Below, piece after piece: positions 36,159-45,410 of a stretch of 64,000 nt of DNA (position 1 is the first letter of the stretch; every line of letters begins with the position of its first letter). The notes under the pieces were generated by a model that was not told the origin of the DNA, ran no database searches, and saw nothing but the letters and a program-made list of their open reading frames with translations. The DNA comes from Mycobacterium kubicae (GTDB taxonomy: Bacteria > Actinomycetota > Actinomycetes > Mycobacteriales > Mycobacteriaceae). The DNA is taken from assembly GCF_015689175.1 (NCBI RefSeq), contig NZ_CP065047.1:3038001-3102000 (forward strand). Direction: 5' to 3'. Made by a program: the position numbers and the translations under genes.

Positions 36159-37550
36159 ATGTCATTCGTGACCGCGGCACCGGAGTACCTGTCGGCGGCG
36201 GCGACAGATCTGGCAGACATCGGCTCGGTGATCAGCGGCGCCAACACAGCGGCGATCGCCACTACGTCCAACGTCCTCGCCGCAGGCGCTGACGAGGTGT
36301 CGGCGGCCATCGCGGCGCTTTTCAGCGCGCACGGGCAGGCCTATCAGGCGCTCAGCGCCGAGGTGACGTCGTTTCATCAGCAGTTCGTCCAACTGCTGCA
36401 CGGCAGCGCCGGCCAGTACGCCGTCGCCGAAGCCGCCGCCGCCAACCCGCTGCAGGCCGTCGAGCAAGACATCCTCGGGGTGATCAACACCCCCAGCCAG
36501 CTGCTGACCGGGCGCCCACTCATCGGCAACGGCGCGAACGGCGCGCCTGGAACCGGGGCAAACGGCGGCAATGCCGGCTGGCTCCTCGGCAACGGCGGCA
36601 ACGGCGGGTCCGGCGCCGACCTGCAGAACGGCGGAAACGGCGGAGCCGGTGGGTTGTTCGGTGGCGTTGGCGGCACCGGGGGCGTCGGTGGAGCCGGTGG
36701 TGCCGTGGGCGGCAACGGGGGAACCGGCGGGCTGTTCGGTGGCGCTGGGGGAGCAGGAGGTACCGGCGGCCTGAGCGGGATGACCGGCGGCGCTGGCGGT
36801 TCCGGTGGGGCTGGCGGACTGTTCGCTTCCGGGGGCGCCGGCGGAGCCGGTGGTCTTGGCAACCTGACCGGTGGTGTCGGCGGACACGGCGGGAATGGGG
36901 GCTTATTCGCCAATGGCGGCGCCGGCGGAGTCGGCGGCTACGGCTTCGGCGACGGGGGGAACGGCGGCACCGGCGGCGCGGGTGGATGGTTCGGCGCCGG
37001 GGGAGTCGGCGGCACCGGTGGGGCCGGCCTCTCGCCGACCGGAACGGGTGGCGCCGGAGGTAACGGCGGCGACGGCGGTGTGTTCGCGTCGGGCGGTGCC
37101 GGCGGCGTGGGTGGCGTCGGCGGCTTCGGAGCATCAGGCACCGGCGGCGCCGGAGGTAACGGCGGCAACGGCGGCATCCTCGGTGGCGACGGTGGCGTCG
37201 GCGGGGAGGGCGGAACAGGTCCCACGCAGGGCGGCGCCGGTGGCTTCGGCGGCACCGCTGGATTCCTGTCCGGAAATGGCGGCGCTGGGGGAGCCGGCGG
37301 AGGTTCACTCGACCACGGCGGCGCCGGCGGGGCCGGCGGCAAGTCCGGGGTGCTCGGCAATGGCGGCGGTGGCGGCGCCGGTGGTGTCGCCGGTTCCAGC
37401 GGGGTCTGGGGAAGCGGCGGCAACGGCGGTGACGCGGAAGTGGTCGGGTTCGGCGGCAACGGCGGCAACACCAAAGCCCCGGCAGCTCCCGGCGCCGGCG
37501 GCGCCGGTGGGTTGCTATTCGGTGAATCCGGCCTGAACGGCCTGGCATGA
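36159..37550 (+). CDS. PE_PGRS family protein
   Basis: A 463-aa protein with a PE domain in residues 1-95 ([25 protein letters not shown]) and a YAVAE secretion motif near residue 87. The linker is [24 protein letters not shown], followed by about 330 residues of GGxGGx repeats with occasional LFxxGGAGG loops. The end [14 protein letters not shown] is the usual PGRS closing. It is expected to be exported by ESX-5 to the cell surface. It sits alone between regulator genes, without a PPE partner. Confidence 0.9.
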   Translation: MSFVTAAPEYLSAAATDLADIGSVISGANTAAIATTSNVLAAGADEVSAAIAALFSAHGQAYQALSAEVTSFHQQFVQLLHGSAGQYAVAEAAAANPLQAVEQDILGVINTPSQLLTGRPLIGNGANGAPGTGANGGNAGWLLGNGGNGGSGADLQNGGNGGAGGLFGGVGGTGGVGGAGGAVGGNGGTGGLFGGAGGAGGTGGLSGMTGGAGGSGGAGGLFASGGAGGAGGLGNLTGGVGGHGGNGGLFANGGAGGVGGYGFGDGGNGGTGGAGGWFGAGGVGGTGGAGLSPTGTGGAGGNGGDGGVFASGGAGGVGGVGGFGASGTGGAGGNGGNGGILGGDGGVGGEGGTGPTQGGAGGFGGTAGFLSGNGGAGGAGGGSLDHGGAGGAGGKSGVLGNGGGGGAGGVAGSSGVWGSGGNGGDAEVVGFGGNGGNTKAPAAPGAGGAGGLLFGESGLNGLA

Positions 37551-37673
37551 TCGCAACACCGATGCCTGATCGAGGTAGCCAGCCCTAACAAAAGGCCAAG
37601 AAAATCCAGCCACTACGGTTCGGAATGTGGTGGATGAGGCCTGCACCAGCTACCGACTGCGCATGCGGGGTGG

Positions 37674-38033
37674 GTGGTGACCGAAAGCAGCGCGTTCTCG
37701 GTGACCCGCCACACGCACGGCGAGGCGGTGGTATTGGAGGTCTGCGGCGCCTTGGATCAAGTGACCGCGCCCTCGCTAGCAACGCAATTCGACATTGTGT
37801 TGATGAGCGGACCAGCGGTGCTGGTCGTGGACCTCACCGGCGTGGACTTCATGTCCTCGGCGGGCATCAGCCTGCTCGTCGAAACGCACCGTCTGACTGA
37901 ACGGACCGCCACGGCGCTGCGAGTGGCAGCCGAGGGACCGGCCACCAGCCGACCGATGCGCATCGTCGGAGTCGACAAAATGATCGACCTCTATCCGACC
38001 GTCACCGAAGCGATACGCGGTCGACAGCCATAA
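37674..38033 (+). CDS. STAS-domain anti-anti-sigma factor
   Basis: A 119-aa cytosolic protein made of one STAS domain. The key strand-helix VVDLTGVDFMSSAGISLLVE near residues 45-65 includes the serine that partner kinases phosphorylate in the RsbV family. Two consecutive GTG codons (37674, 37677) can start it. The next gene, 12 bp downstream, encodes a histidine-kinase-type ATPase, giving the classic antagonist and anti-sigma pair. The target sigma factor is not in the window; SigF is the usual target in mycobacteria (inference). Confidence 0.87.
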   Translation: MVTESSAFSVTRHTHGEAVVLEVCGALDQVTAPSLATQFDIVLMSGPAVLVVDLTGVDFMSSAGISLLVETHRLTERTATALRVAAEGPATSRPMRIVGVDKMIDLYPTVTEAIRGRQP

Positions 38034-38045
38034 TCTGGTGGCTGC

Positions 38046-38501
38046 GTGGGTATTTCACTGTGCATGACCGCGGTAAGCCACAGTCATACTCCCACCACTT
38101 CGTTGCGTCGGGTCGGTCTGGCCGATCCGCTGACGGCCGCTGGGCTGCGCCACGACCTCGGCTACTGGCTTCAGCGGGTGGTTACACCGCCGATTTCGGC
38201 AACGCGATATGCCGACATCCTGTGCAGCGTCAACGAAGCCTTGGCCAACTGCGCCGAACACGCCTACGACAAGCAGCCCGTGCCGGGGGCGATCACCCTG
38301 CAAGCGACCTACGACGCCGACCGGCACACCGTGCGGGTTTGTGTTGCCGACCATGGCGCGTGGCGGCCACCGGTCTCAGACGGCGACGACCTTCGCGGAC
38401 GCGGTCTGGCGCTGATGCAGGCCCTGGCCGATCGGTGCACTGTCGAGCGGCACCCCGAAGGCACCATGATCTGCCTGGACTACGACACTTCGCCGGACTG
38501 A
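38046..38501 (+). CDS. Anti-sigma regulatory factor, RsbW-like HATPase
   Basis: A 151-aa protein with a GHKL ATP-binding fold. The N box is ILCSVNEALANCAEHAY near residues 61-77, the G1 box VADHGAWRPP near residue 105, and the G2-like GRGLALMQALAD near residue 120. Proteins of this kind bind a sigma factor and phosphorylate the STAS partner encoded just upstream. The N-terminal ~20 residues look unconserved, so the start may be later, for example at M7. Confidence 0.85.
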   Translation: MGISLCMTAVSHSHTPTTSLRRVGLADPLTAAGLRHDLGYWLQRVVTPPISATRYADILCSVNEALANCAEHAYDKQPVPGAITLQATYDADRHTVRVCVADHGAWRPPVSDGDDLRGRGLALMQALADRCTVERHPEGTMICLDYDTSPD

Positions 38502-38502
38502 C

Positions 38503-39582
38503 TCATCTCGCCGGTTCCGGCCGCAGCATGAATTCGACGAGGATATCGGCCATCGCCGGGATGGCCTGACGCGTGATCACTTCATAGCCGTGCGTGCTCA
38601 ACGTCGGAACGCAGAGCAGCGCCGCGCGCGGCGAGAGCCCGCTGGCTTTCGCGTGCGAGGCGTCGGACTCGAAGGCGCCCAAGACCGCCGGCTGCGGTGA
38701 AAGGTCCAGTTCGTCGGCGATGTCCATCAACCGGTCGGCGAGGTCCTTGTCGTACACGCACTCCGCATCGCCGTAGGCAACGATCGGCCCACCCGCGCAC
38801 GTGGTCGCATACTCGGCTTCGGTGGGTCCCACCTCGAGCGCGAGGGTGATGTCGCCGGGAAGGGTCCGGCTGGCATACGAGCCGCCCACACCGCCGACTT
38901 CCTCGTTGGTGGTGAAAACCAGGTAGACGTCGTTGGCGGGGCGCTCCTCGCGCTCGCGCAGTAAGCGGGCCGCCTGCAGCAGGGCTGTCACCGGGGCCCG
39001 GTCATCCATGAAGTAGCACCCGATGTAGTCGCCGAACTCCACCAAGGTTCGCTTGCTGCGGTCCACGCAGACCCGGGTACCTGGCCGCACTCCCGCGGCG
39101 GCCAGCTCATCGGGGGGGCGGCCGGTGAACACGTAGACGTGCAACCAATCCAGGGCCTTGTCGCCCTGGTCAGGTTTGGTTTCCCAGATTCGCTGACTTT
39201 CCTTCGTGGTGTGCTCCGAACCCAGCGCCAACACGCCGGTCAACGTTTCCCGAGCACCGAGTATGGCCACCGGCCCGAGCCCGAAGTTCCCGGGATACAT
39301 GGTGCCCAGTTGCGTGAGGTGCAGCGTGCCGTCCGGTTCCACCCGTTTGACGAGCATCGAGAGCTCGTCCATGTGCGCCATGATGCGAATCGCCGGCGCC
39401 TGGTCGTCAGCGCCACGAATGAGGCCGACGAGATTGCCGGCCTGGTCGACCCAGGAGTCGTCGACCACGGGCGCCAACTCGCGTTGGCACACGTCACGGA
39501 CGGCTTGCTCCTGACCGCAGGGCCCGTAGGTCCACAGCAACTCTTGGAGCAGATCGCGGTTGAGTCCGTTCAGCTCGGCCAC
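38503..39582 (-). CDS. M42-family metallopeptidase of the NAGGN trio
   Basis: A 359-aa enzyme. Metal-binding residues appear in RIMAHMDELS near residue 66, YFMDDRAPV near residue 190, TTNEEVGGVGG near residue 228 (catalytic Glu-Glu), and LEVGPTEAEY. The sequence follows the M42 subfamily that travels with the NAGGN synthetase and an amidotransferase in other bacteria; its exact role in that pathway is not established. It converges on the anti-sigma gene with 1 bp between stops, and the downstream membrane gene on the same strand is 7 bp upstream. Confidence 0.82.
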   Translation of the reverse strand: MAELNGLNRDLLQELLWTYGPCGQEQAVRDVCQRELAPVVDDSWVDQAGNLVGLIRGADDQAPAIRIMAHMDELSMLVKRVEPDGTLHLTQLGTMYPGNFGLGPVAILGARETLTGVLALGSEHTTKESQRIWETKPDQGDKALDWLHVYVFTGRPPDELAAAGVRPGTRVCVDRSKRTLVEFGDYIGCYFMDDRAPVTALLQAARLLREREERPANDVYLVFTTNEEVGGVGGSYASRTLPGDITLALEVGPTEAEYATTCAGGPIVAYGDAECVYDKDLADRLMDIADELDLSPQPAVLGAFESDASHAKASGLSPRAALLCVPTLSTHGYEVITRQAIPAMADILVEFMLRPEPAR

Positions 39583-39589
39583 CGCAGCA

Positions 39590-40309
39590 TCACTCCGCGG
39601 GCGCGTCGGCCGGCTGACTCGCGCGGGCGGCGGCCGCCTGATCGGTCTCGCGGACGAACTTGCGGAACAGCGCGGTTGCGGTGGCGATGCAGACGACCAA
39701 CAGCGTCGGGCCGACCGACACGATGAGGATCTGCGAAACGTCGACCGGCAGGGTGAAGATGCAGGCGACTGCGGCGATCGGGAACATGCCGCAGACCAGC
39801 CCCAACTGAACGCAAAGCCGGCTGTGCAGACTGTGCCAGTTGCCGATGTCCTGCTGCGTCCACCCTCGTTGTGGCAACGCGGCTTCGGTCAGGCTGGGCA
39901 CGATGACGCCGGCGATCAGCTTGGACGTCGGCTTGCGCACCACGCCGCTGGCGACCACGTACCACACCAGGAACGTCGCCGGGATGAGTTCGGTGACCTG
40001 GACGATGCGCGGGTTCTTGGTGGTGAAGGCCACGATCAGCGAGCAGGCCGCGCAGACCAGCACGGCGACATTGACCGGTTCGAACTTGCGCTTGCGGACC
40101 ACGGTGTACAGGCCCTGCAGAGTGGCGACGACGATCGCGCCGACGAGGGCGAGGTAGGGCGTTACGTCGAACACGCGCAACCCGTAGTACGCGATGACCG
40201 GCGGGACGGTGTTGATCACCGTGGTGATCGCGTATTCACGCAAGCTCTTCGGTGCGTCGATCCCAGCGGCGTTGGGCGCGCTGGCTGTTGGCTGGTTTTC
40301 CTGCGGCAC
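39590..40309 (-). CDS. VC0807-type multi-spanning membrane protein
   Basis: A 239-aa protein with about six hydrophobic segments and short loops: TTVINTVPPVIAYYGLRV, YLALVGAIVVATLQGLYTVV, VNVAVLVCAACSLIVAF, ELIPATFLVWYVVASGVV, LGLVCGMFPIAAVACIFT and ILIVSVGPTLLVVCIATATALF. The pattern matches the uncharacterised VC0807 membrane family often annotated intracellular septation-like. It lies 7 bp before the M42 gene and is probably co-transcribed. Function unknown. Confidence 0.72.
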   Translation of the reverse strand: MPQENQPTASAPNAAGIDAPKSLREYAITTVINTVPPVIAYYGLRVFDVTPYLALVGAIVVATLQGLYTVVRKRKFEPVNVAVLVCAACSLIVAFTTKNPRIVQVTELIPATFLVWYVVASGVVRKPTSKLIAGVIVPSLTEAALPQRGWTQQDIGNWHSLHSRLCVQLGLVCGMFPIAAVACIFTLPVDVSQILIVSVGPTLLVVCIATATALFRKFVRETDQAAAARASQPADAPAE

Positions 40310-40493
40310 GCGGTCGAGCTTAGCTGACCCTAAGTTACGCAGAAGTTGGGCGGTTCATGTGAGTTTCGCCAGCTGCAGTGCGAACTGCACGCCGTACGCC
40401 ATCGACTTTGGGATCGGTAAACATCGCGGGTGAGGTGTACTGGACCGGACGAGCGATGACCAAACTGTTTCGGCTTTCAAGGAGAGAACGAGA

Positions 40494-41045
40494 GTGCCGC
40501 TGTTCAAAAAGAACATCAAGGCCGCGTGGACCGAAGCAACCGCAGCATTGGAAGCACAAGCCGAGCGGCTGATGGCGTTGCCGCCGGCTGCTGACCTTGC
40601 CGCAGAGCTGATGGAGGCATTCGGCCCCAACGGAGCGAAACGCGGCAAGCCACTCACCCAACTCGACCTCGTCACCTGGAAGCTTCGCGGCTACCAGTTC
40701 GACTCCCGAGGCCAGCGAGCGATGGTTTACAAGAAGTTGGGCGCACCGATACGCGAGGCGATGCAGGTGCTCGAGCATGCCGAACTGGTTCAGCTCAGGG
40801 TTCGGAGCGAGTCTGCAGACACCTGGTCGGCGACCAGTCGGGGACGACAAGCGTTGGAACGCGGCAAAGACGCGGTGCGGCAATGCATCGCCGAGCGGGG
40901 CGGCAGGCCCGCGGCGGGTTCATCAGCCCTTCCGCCGCAGTCGATCGCCGACCGCCTCCAAGAATTGGAAACGTTGCGCGCCGCGGGTGCGATTTCGCCG
41001 GATGAGTACAGTGCCGCGCGGGCGCGGGTAATCGACGACATCTGA
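40494..41045 (+). CDS. SHOCT-domain protein with unknown N-terminal domain
   Basis: A 183-aa soluble protein starting at GTG 40494, with AGGAGAG at 40480-40486. Residues 1-45 are a helical segment. Residues 55-125 have winged-helix-like spacing (LDLVTWKLRGYQFDSRGQRAMVYKKLGAPIREAMQVLEHAELVQLRV). The last 30 residues (SIADRLQELETLRAAGAISPDEYSAARARVIDDI) are a SHOCT domain. The function is unknown; SHOCT tails are thought to mediate oligomerisation or membrane association. Confidence 0.7.
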   Translation: MPLFKKNIKAAWTEATAALEAQAERLMALPPAADLAAELMEAFGPNGAKRGKPLTQLDLVTWKLRGYQFDSRGQRAMVYKKLGAPIREAMQVLEHAELVQLRVRSESADTWSATSRGRQALERGKDAVRQCIAERGGRPAAGSSALPPQSIADRLQELETLRAAGAISPDEYSAARARVIDDI

Positions 41046-41090
41046 CGGTATTCGGCGTGTTGCGTCATGCGACGCACACTCGGTCACGCT

Positions 41091-41888
41091 TCAGCCGATC
41101 GGCCGCCACCCGCCCAACACGGCGTCCCGATACCAGCCCTGGCGGTTGCGAACTTGCACTCCGAGGCGGTTCTGGGCGTTGACTCGGCTGTCGATGATGT
41201 GGCCGTCGTCGATATAGATCACCACGTGTGACGCCTGCTGCGCAGTTGCGTCGGGATGCAGAAAGATCAGGTCTCCGGGCTGGAAGGGACCTTCCCGCGA
41301 AATGCGTAGGCCCATGGGGCCGGCGCTGCCGTCCCACTGTTGGTGGACGTTGCCGCCGAACTTGATGCCCAGACCGTAGTTGTAGACCCACGCGGTGAAG
41401 TTCGAGCAATCCAGGCCAGGCCCGGCATCCCACGCGGATAGCCCGGGCGGGGCGTCAGGGTCGGGATTCTCCGAAGAAGCGCCGGCATAAGTCGACGTCG
41501 GCGGCTCCCACGCGGGGATGTGATGGTGGCGGTACTGCAATCCCAGCGGGTTATCGGGCGAGTAGACATAGCGCATGGCCACGGCCAGGATCCGTTCCCG
41601 CTTCCAGGTGGCCGAATCGCAGCCCGCGTCTTGCGGGATGACCGGGGGCGGCAGGGCGACCGCACGTGGTCCCCACCCGTGGTTGGCGTAGTGGCCTTGC
41701 GCATCTGTGCGGTACCACTCGGTCGGGGGATCGAGGGTTTGCGGTTGGGCGTCGCGACCGGCGAAGTCCGCCGTCAACGACGCCCAGGTGCAGGAGAACG
41801 ATGCCTCACCGTTGTCGGCGCGGGCGAGCACATGAGGCACGTGGACGACGATGGTTGCCGCCGCTACGCAGAGCAGGAACCGAGCCAA
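41091..41888 (-). CDS. Secreted NlpC/P60-type peptidoglycan endopeptidase
   Basis: A 265-aa protein with a signal peptide (MARFLLCVAAATIVVHVPHVLARA). The catalytic domain is in the second half: GLDCSNFTAWVYNYG near residue 157 carries the nucleophile Cys, PFQPGDLIFLHPDA is the usual strand, and ASHVVIYIDDGHIID near residue 220 gives the His and following polar residue. The unusual N-terminal ~150 residues (SFSCTWASLTADF, ERILAVAMRYVYSPDNPLGL) resemble mycobacterial NlpC proteins acting in the periplasm. It probably cleaves peptide stems. Next gene upstream is 25 bp away, same strand. Confidence 0.82.
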   Translation of the reverse strand: MARFLLCVAAATIVVHVPHVLARADNGEASFSCTWASLTADFAGRDAQPQTLDPPTEWYRTDAQGHYANHGWGPRAVALPPPVIPQDAGCDSATWKRERILAVAMRYVYSPDNPLGLQYRHHHIPAWEPPTSTYAGASSENPDPDAPPGLSAWDAGPGLDCSNFTAWVYNYGLGIKFGGNVHQQWDGSAGPMGLRISREGPFQPGDLIFLHPDATAQQASHVVIYIDDGHIIDSRVNAQNRLGVQVRNRQGWYRDAVLGGWRPIG

Positions 41889-41913
41889 GCCGACGAGCCT
41901 CGAGCCTCCCGCG

Positions 41914-43092
41914 TTAACTGGTGACTCCGCTCAATTCCTGTGCCACCGCGTCGAATGCGCGCAGCGTGTCCAGCAAGTGCGGCTCGTGCGAGTCAGGTTG
42001 GGCGGAGACCTTGGCGGCGACAAGCTGCGCGGCGCGGTTGATGTAGATCATCTGTCCGCACATGCCCTGGCACAGCACGACGTTGTTGCCCGGGTACGGG
42101 AACCACATCTGATTGCGGTACATCCCGCCGGGCATTTCGTTGTCGTCGGGGCTGGCCGCGAAGGCACGGCGCGAGTCCGGGCCGCCGTCGAGAGTGTCGG
42201 CGATCCACGCGGGCGGTACTACTTGTTGCCCGGTCAACGAGACGCCGTCACGCAAGAACAGTGACCCGAACCGGATCATGTCGGTAAGACACGCGTTGAT
42301 GCCGCCGTCGAAGAATCCGGTGCCTTCCGGGTCGACGCCGATGGTGGCATCGGCCTGCGCGCCGATGCGGCTCCACAGCAGATCCGACATCAAGTCCGGC
42401 ATCCGCTGGGCGGCGGCGACTTCGCAGATCCAGCCGAGTACGTCGGTTTCACACGAGCGATATTGGAAGGGGCCGCCGTGGGCGGACTTTCGCCGCAACG
42501 TCAGCAGGAACTCGCGCACGGTGGCTGGCGCGTCCGGACGGCTCTTGGGTGCCCACCCGACCGCCTGGTCGAGGAGGTGGATCTCGGCGGCCGGGTCGGC
42601 GTAGTTCTCCGAGAATGCGATGCCAGACCGCATGTCCAACAAGTGACGCACCGTCGCACCGTTGTAGCCGCAAGTCGCCAGGGCGGGAACGAATGCCGTT
42701 ACCGGCGCCTCGAGATCGATCACTCCGGCCCCGTGCAGCGCGCCGACGACGGCTGCGACCAACGACTTGCTCACCGAAAACAGCAAGTGCCGGGTCTGGG
42801 CCACCATGCCTGCGCAGTACTCCTCGGCTACCAGCGACCCGCGGTGGGCGACGGCCCACCCGTCGGTGGCGGTCGTTGCCATCACCGCACCGACGGTGGT
42901 GGTCGTCCCGTTGGTGCTGGTCACCGGGATTTCGGCCACCGGAGCCGTCGCGGCCGGCAAGGACGCGACCGGGCCGGTCCGCCGCGAGATCATCGCGGTC
43001 GGCACCATGTCTGCGACGTGCTGGAATGACCACTGCGCATAGGGCGGCGACAGCCAGTTGGCCAGCGAGATGCCGGCCGGGGCGCTAGTCAC
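41914..43092 (-). CDS. Serine hydrolase, beta-lactamase class C / NylB-like
   Basis: A 392-aa protein with the penicillin-recognising fold. The nucleophile is in LLFSVSKSLVAAVVG near residue 100 (SxxK), and the tyrosine motif position reads FQYRSCETDVLG near residue 197 (YxS as in 6-aminohexanoate-dimer hydrolase). The sequence RHLLDMRSGIAFSENYADP is typical of NylB-like and class C esterases. No signal peptide is evident. It could be an esterase or amide hydrolase. It follows the ATP-grasp gene by 10 bp, which suggests that the two enzymes work on one amide compound (inference). Confidence 0.82.
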   Translation of the reverse strand: MTSAPAGISLANWLSPPYAQWSFQHVADMVPTAMISRRTGPVASLPAATAPVAEIPVTSTNGTTTTVGAVMATTATDGWAVAHRGSLVAEEYCAGMVAQTRHLLFSVSKSLVAAVVGALHGAGVIDLEAPVTAFVPALATCGYNGATVRHLLDMRSGIAFSENYADPAAEIHLLDQAVGWAPKSRPDAPATVREFLLTLRRKSAHGGPFQYRSCETDVLGWICEVAAAQRMPDLMSDLLWSRIGAQADATIGVDPEGTGFFDGGINACLTDMIRFGSLFLRDGVSLTGQQVVPPAWIADTLDGGPDSRRAFAASPDDNEMPGGMYRNQMWFPYPGNNVVLCQGMCGQMIYINRAAQLVAAKVSAQPDSHEPHLLDTLRAFDAVAQELSGVTS

Positions 43093-43102
43093 GCAGGGCT
43101 GC

Positions 43103-44566
43103 TCACGCTCGTGCGACGAGCCGCGAGACGATCGGCGTGGCTGGGGCCAGGGGAGTAGAGGCGAATTTCGCCTTCATGCCCGTCACCCAGCGCTTGCAGC
43201 GTTCGGTGAGCTGGTAGTCGCCGGTCTGCAGGTGTCCGCGGGTAACCAGTACGCCCAGCTGGGCGCCCGGGCAGCGCAAGTCACCGGGCGCCGCGACGCG
43301 CATATAGAAGGCCTCGGATCCGTCCAGCAGGGTGGCCCAGTCGTTGGCGGAGCGCGCGAAGGAGACTCGACCGTCGTCGTCGATGCGCCAGACGCCGGTG
43401 CGTGGCGTCGAGGTGAACAGTTCGACTTCCGGCGAGGTCTCGTTGATGATCACTTGGCCCCACACCTCGTCTTCGCCGTAGCCCCGCTCCCAGCGCTCGT
43501 TGATGGCCCCGATGTCCAGTTCGTATTCGACGTCCATGTACTCGAGCAGGTGGAACAGGAACAGCGGCATGTCGGCGTAGGCCTCGGTGGTCAGGTTCGT
43601 CATCGGGCTGGCGCCGCTGAGGCGAGGGTTCACCTCGCCGAGGTAGAGCTGGTCGGAGTCGAGGTCGTGCAGCAGGTCGACCTCGAAGTAGCCGCGGTAG
43701 CCCTCGCGGCTGAGGATGTCACCCAGCTTCCCAACCATTTCTCGTGCGGCGTGCGTCTGCTCCGGCGGTAGCACCTCGCGCCAGATGTCGTTGCCGCACC
43801 AGCTACCCCGTAACGGCGTCAGCTCCGAGTAGCCGACGAGGCTGGTCATTGCGGGGCCGATGACCGTGCCGTGGCGGGTCACGGCACCTTCGATACACAC
43901 CTCGACGTTGCGAATCCGCTTCATGACTTTGAGTTCTTGCCCGCTCAGGGCGGCGGCGTGCTGATCCCAGTCGGCTTGACCGCGCACGAAGAAGGTGCCG
44001 CTGCCGGCGGCGCCATACGCGATCGAGATGACGAGGTCATCGCCCAACTCGGCATTGTGCGCGAGCGTCAGCAATTCGTCGTAGGAGCTGGCCCGCCCGA
44101 TCGTGTGCGGCACGCTGGGAATGCCCGCGTCGTTGGCCAGACGGGTCATGACGATCTTGGAGCCCAGGCGGTTACGGAGCTCTACCGGGGGGTGCATGAC
44201 CTCTAGACCGGCCTGCCGCGCCAGCGCCTGGGTCTCCTCGTCCAGCATCACGAAGCAGGCCTTCCCACCGGGACCTCGGCCCGCGATGAATTCGAGGGTC
44301 TCGGGGTCGGACAGCAGGTGATTGCACACGTCACCCATCGACCCGAAGTCGAGGCGGTCGCGTCGCCGGGGCACGAACACGCGCGAATGTACGCCCTCGA
44401 ATGAGTCAAAGTACGTGAGATAGAAGAAGTTTCGGATCCAGCGGTCGATGCCTAACAGGTTGAACGGGGTAGGCGAGATGAAGTACAGCGGCACTTTGTT
44501 GGTGTGGAAGAACGCGCGTACGTCCGAAAGCCCGTTGAGCCGGCGGGACGCGTCGGGCGCCGTCAT
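43103..44566 (-). CDS. ATP-grasp ligase, biotin-carboxylase-like
   Basis: A 487-aa protein from ATG 44566; a TTG at 44629 would add 21 unlikely residues. The ATP-grasp core includes ELRNRLGSKIVMTRLANDAGIPSVP, ELGDDLVISIAYGAAGSGTFFV as the ATP-binding loop, YRGYFEVDLLHDLDSDQLYLGEVNPRLSG with the Glu and Asn that bind Mg-ATP, and a C-terminal beta-rich region. Such enzymes join a carboxylate to an amine or carbonate. The substrate is unknown. It forms an operon with the serine hydrolase and perhaps the NlpC protein. The N-terminus contains an unusual hydrophobic-aromatic stretch (IDRWIRNFFYLTYFDSF). Confidence 0.8.
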   Translation of the reverse strand: MTAPDASRRLNGLSDVRAFFHTNKVPLYFISPTPFNLLGIDRWIRNFFYLTYFDSFEGVHSRVFVPRRRDRLDFGSMGDVCNHLLSDPETLEFIAGRGPGGKACFVMLDEETQALARQAGLEVMHPPVELRNRLGSKIVMTRLANDAGIPSVPHTIGRASSYDELLTLAHNAELGDDLVISIAYGAAGSGTFFVRGQADWDQHAAALSGQELKVMKRIRNVEVCIEGAVTRHGTVIGPAMTSLVGYSELTPLRGSWCGNDIWREVLPPEQTHAAREMVGKLGDILSREGYRGYFEVDLLHDLDSDQLYLGEVNPRLSGASPMTNLTTEAYADMPLFLFHLLEYMDVEYELDIGAINERWERGYGEDEVWGQVIINETSPEVELFTSTPRTGVWRIDDDGRVSFARSANDWATLLDGSEAFYMRVAAPGDLRCPGAQLGVLVTRGHLQTGDYQLTERCKRWVTGMKAKFASTPLAPATPIVSRLVARA

Positions 44567-44750
44567 GCCGGCCGCCGGGCGGTCGACGGCTGGCGCGAGC
44601 AGCGCGGCGGCGCGGTCGACGACAACCAAGCTGCGAGCCGGACAGGGTGGAGCTGAAGCAATTTCACGCCGTCACGCTACCTGCCCGTGCTGCCATCTGC
44701 ACTTGAGTTGGGAGTCCTGTTCGCCGCGCCCGTAAGAGCCGGCATCCACC

Positions 44751-45299
44751 TCAGGACGTCGGCCACCCGGTCAGGGCCAGATCGGCGATCGCATGCAATT
44801 CCGCACGGCTGGCACCGCTGCGGGCCTGGATCGCGATCCCTTGGCAGACGGCGCTGATCCAGCGGGCCAGCAACCGGGTATCCACCTCGGACAGTTCTCC
44901 TGCGGCCACCGCTTGATCGAACCGGTGCGCCAGCTCGCACACGGCGGCATCGCGAAACTCCGCCAGTCCCACCGCGTTTCCCACCAACAGGCAACCATGC
45001 GGGTCACCGGACGTCGCGTCAGCCGCGCCGTGCACCATGGCTTCGGCGACCTCACGCGCGGTGCCGCGATTAAGCGCCGTCGCCATGTAGCCGCCCGGGC
45101 CCTTGACGTACCGCTGCTTTACCCGGTCGAAGAGGCCCTCCTTCGAGCCGAATTCGGCGTAGATGCCGCGGCGGTTCACTCCAGTCGCGTTGGTCAGATC
45201 ACTGATGGATACGCCGTCGAAGCCGCGATCCCAGAACAGCTTCATTGCGATGTCCTCGACCGTGTCGGGGTCGAACTCCCGGGGTCGCCCTACCGTCAT
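44751..45299 (-). CDS. TetR-family transcriptional regulator
   Basis: A 182-aa repressor-type protein. The N-terminal helix-turn-helix is GRPREFDPDTVEDIAMKLFWDRGFDGVSISDLTNATGVNRRGIYAEFGSKEGLFDRV (residues 4-60), where GVNRRGIYAEFGSK is the recognition helix. The rest is a helical ligand-binding domain. It is divergent from the SDR gene, and a 20-bp inverted repeat lies between them at 45369-45388, so it most likely represses that SDR and itself. The ligand is unknown. Confidence 0.87.
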   Translation of the reverse strand: MTVGRPREFDPDTVEDIAMKLFWDRGFDGVSISDLTNATGVNRRGIYAEFGSKEGLFDRVKQRYVKGPGGYMATALNRGTAREVAEAMVHGAADATSGDPHGCLLVGNAVGLAEFRDAAVCELAHRFDQAVAAGELSEVDTRLLARWISAVCQGIAIQARSGASRAELHAIADLALTGWPTS

Positions 45300-45368
45300 G
45301 CTCCGCCTTCCGTGATCCGGGCCACAAGTGGAATCCTCTGCTCGACACCCGCTTGACCTGATAATACT

Positions 45369-45388
45369 TTGTAACCATTCGGTTCGAA
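45369..45388. promoter_or_regulatory. Probable TetR operator between the TetR and SDR genes
   Basis: TTGTAACC-ATTC-GGTTCGAA is an imperfect inverted repeat (6 of 8 positions paired per arm) centred between the divergent starts at 45299 and 45411, and 22 bp from the SDR start. Its length and 4-bp spacer suit TetR dimers. Confidence 0.65.
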
Positions 45389-45410
45389 AAGCGATTGAGA
45401 GGTAGGCGAC

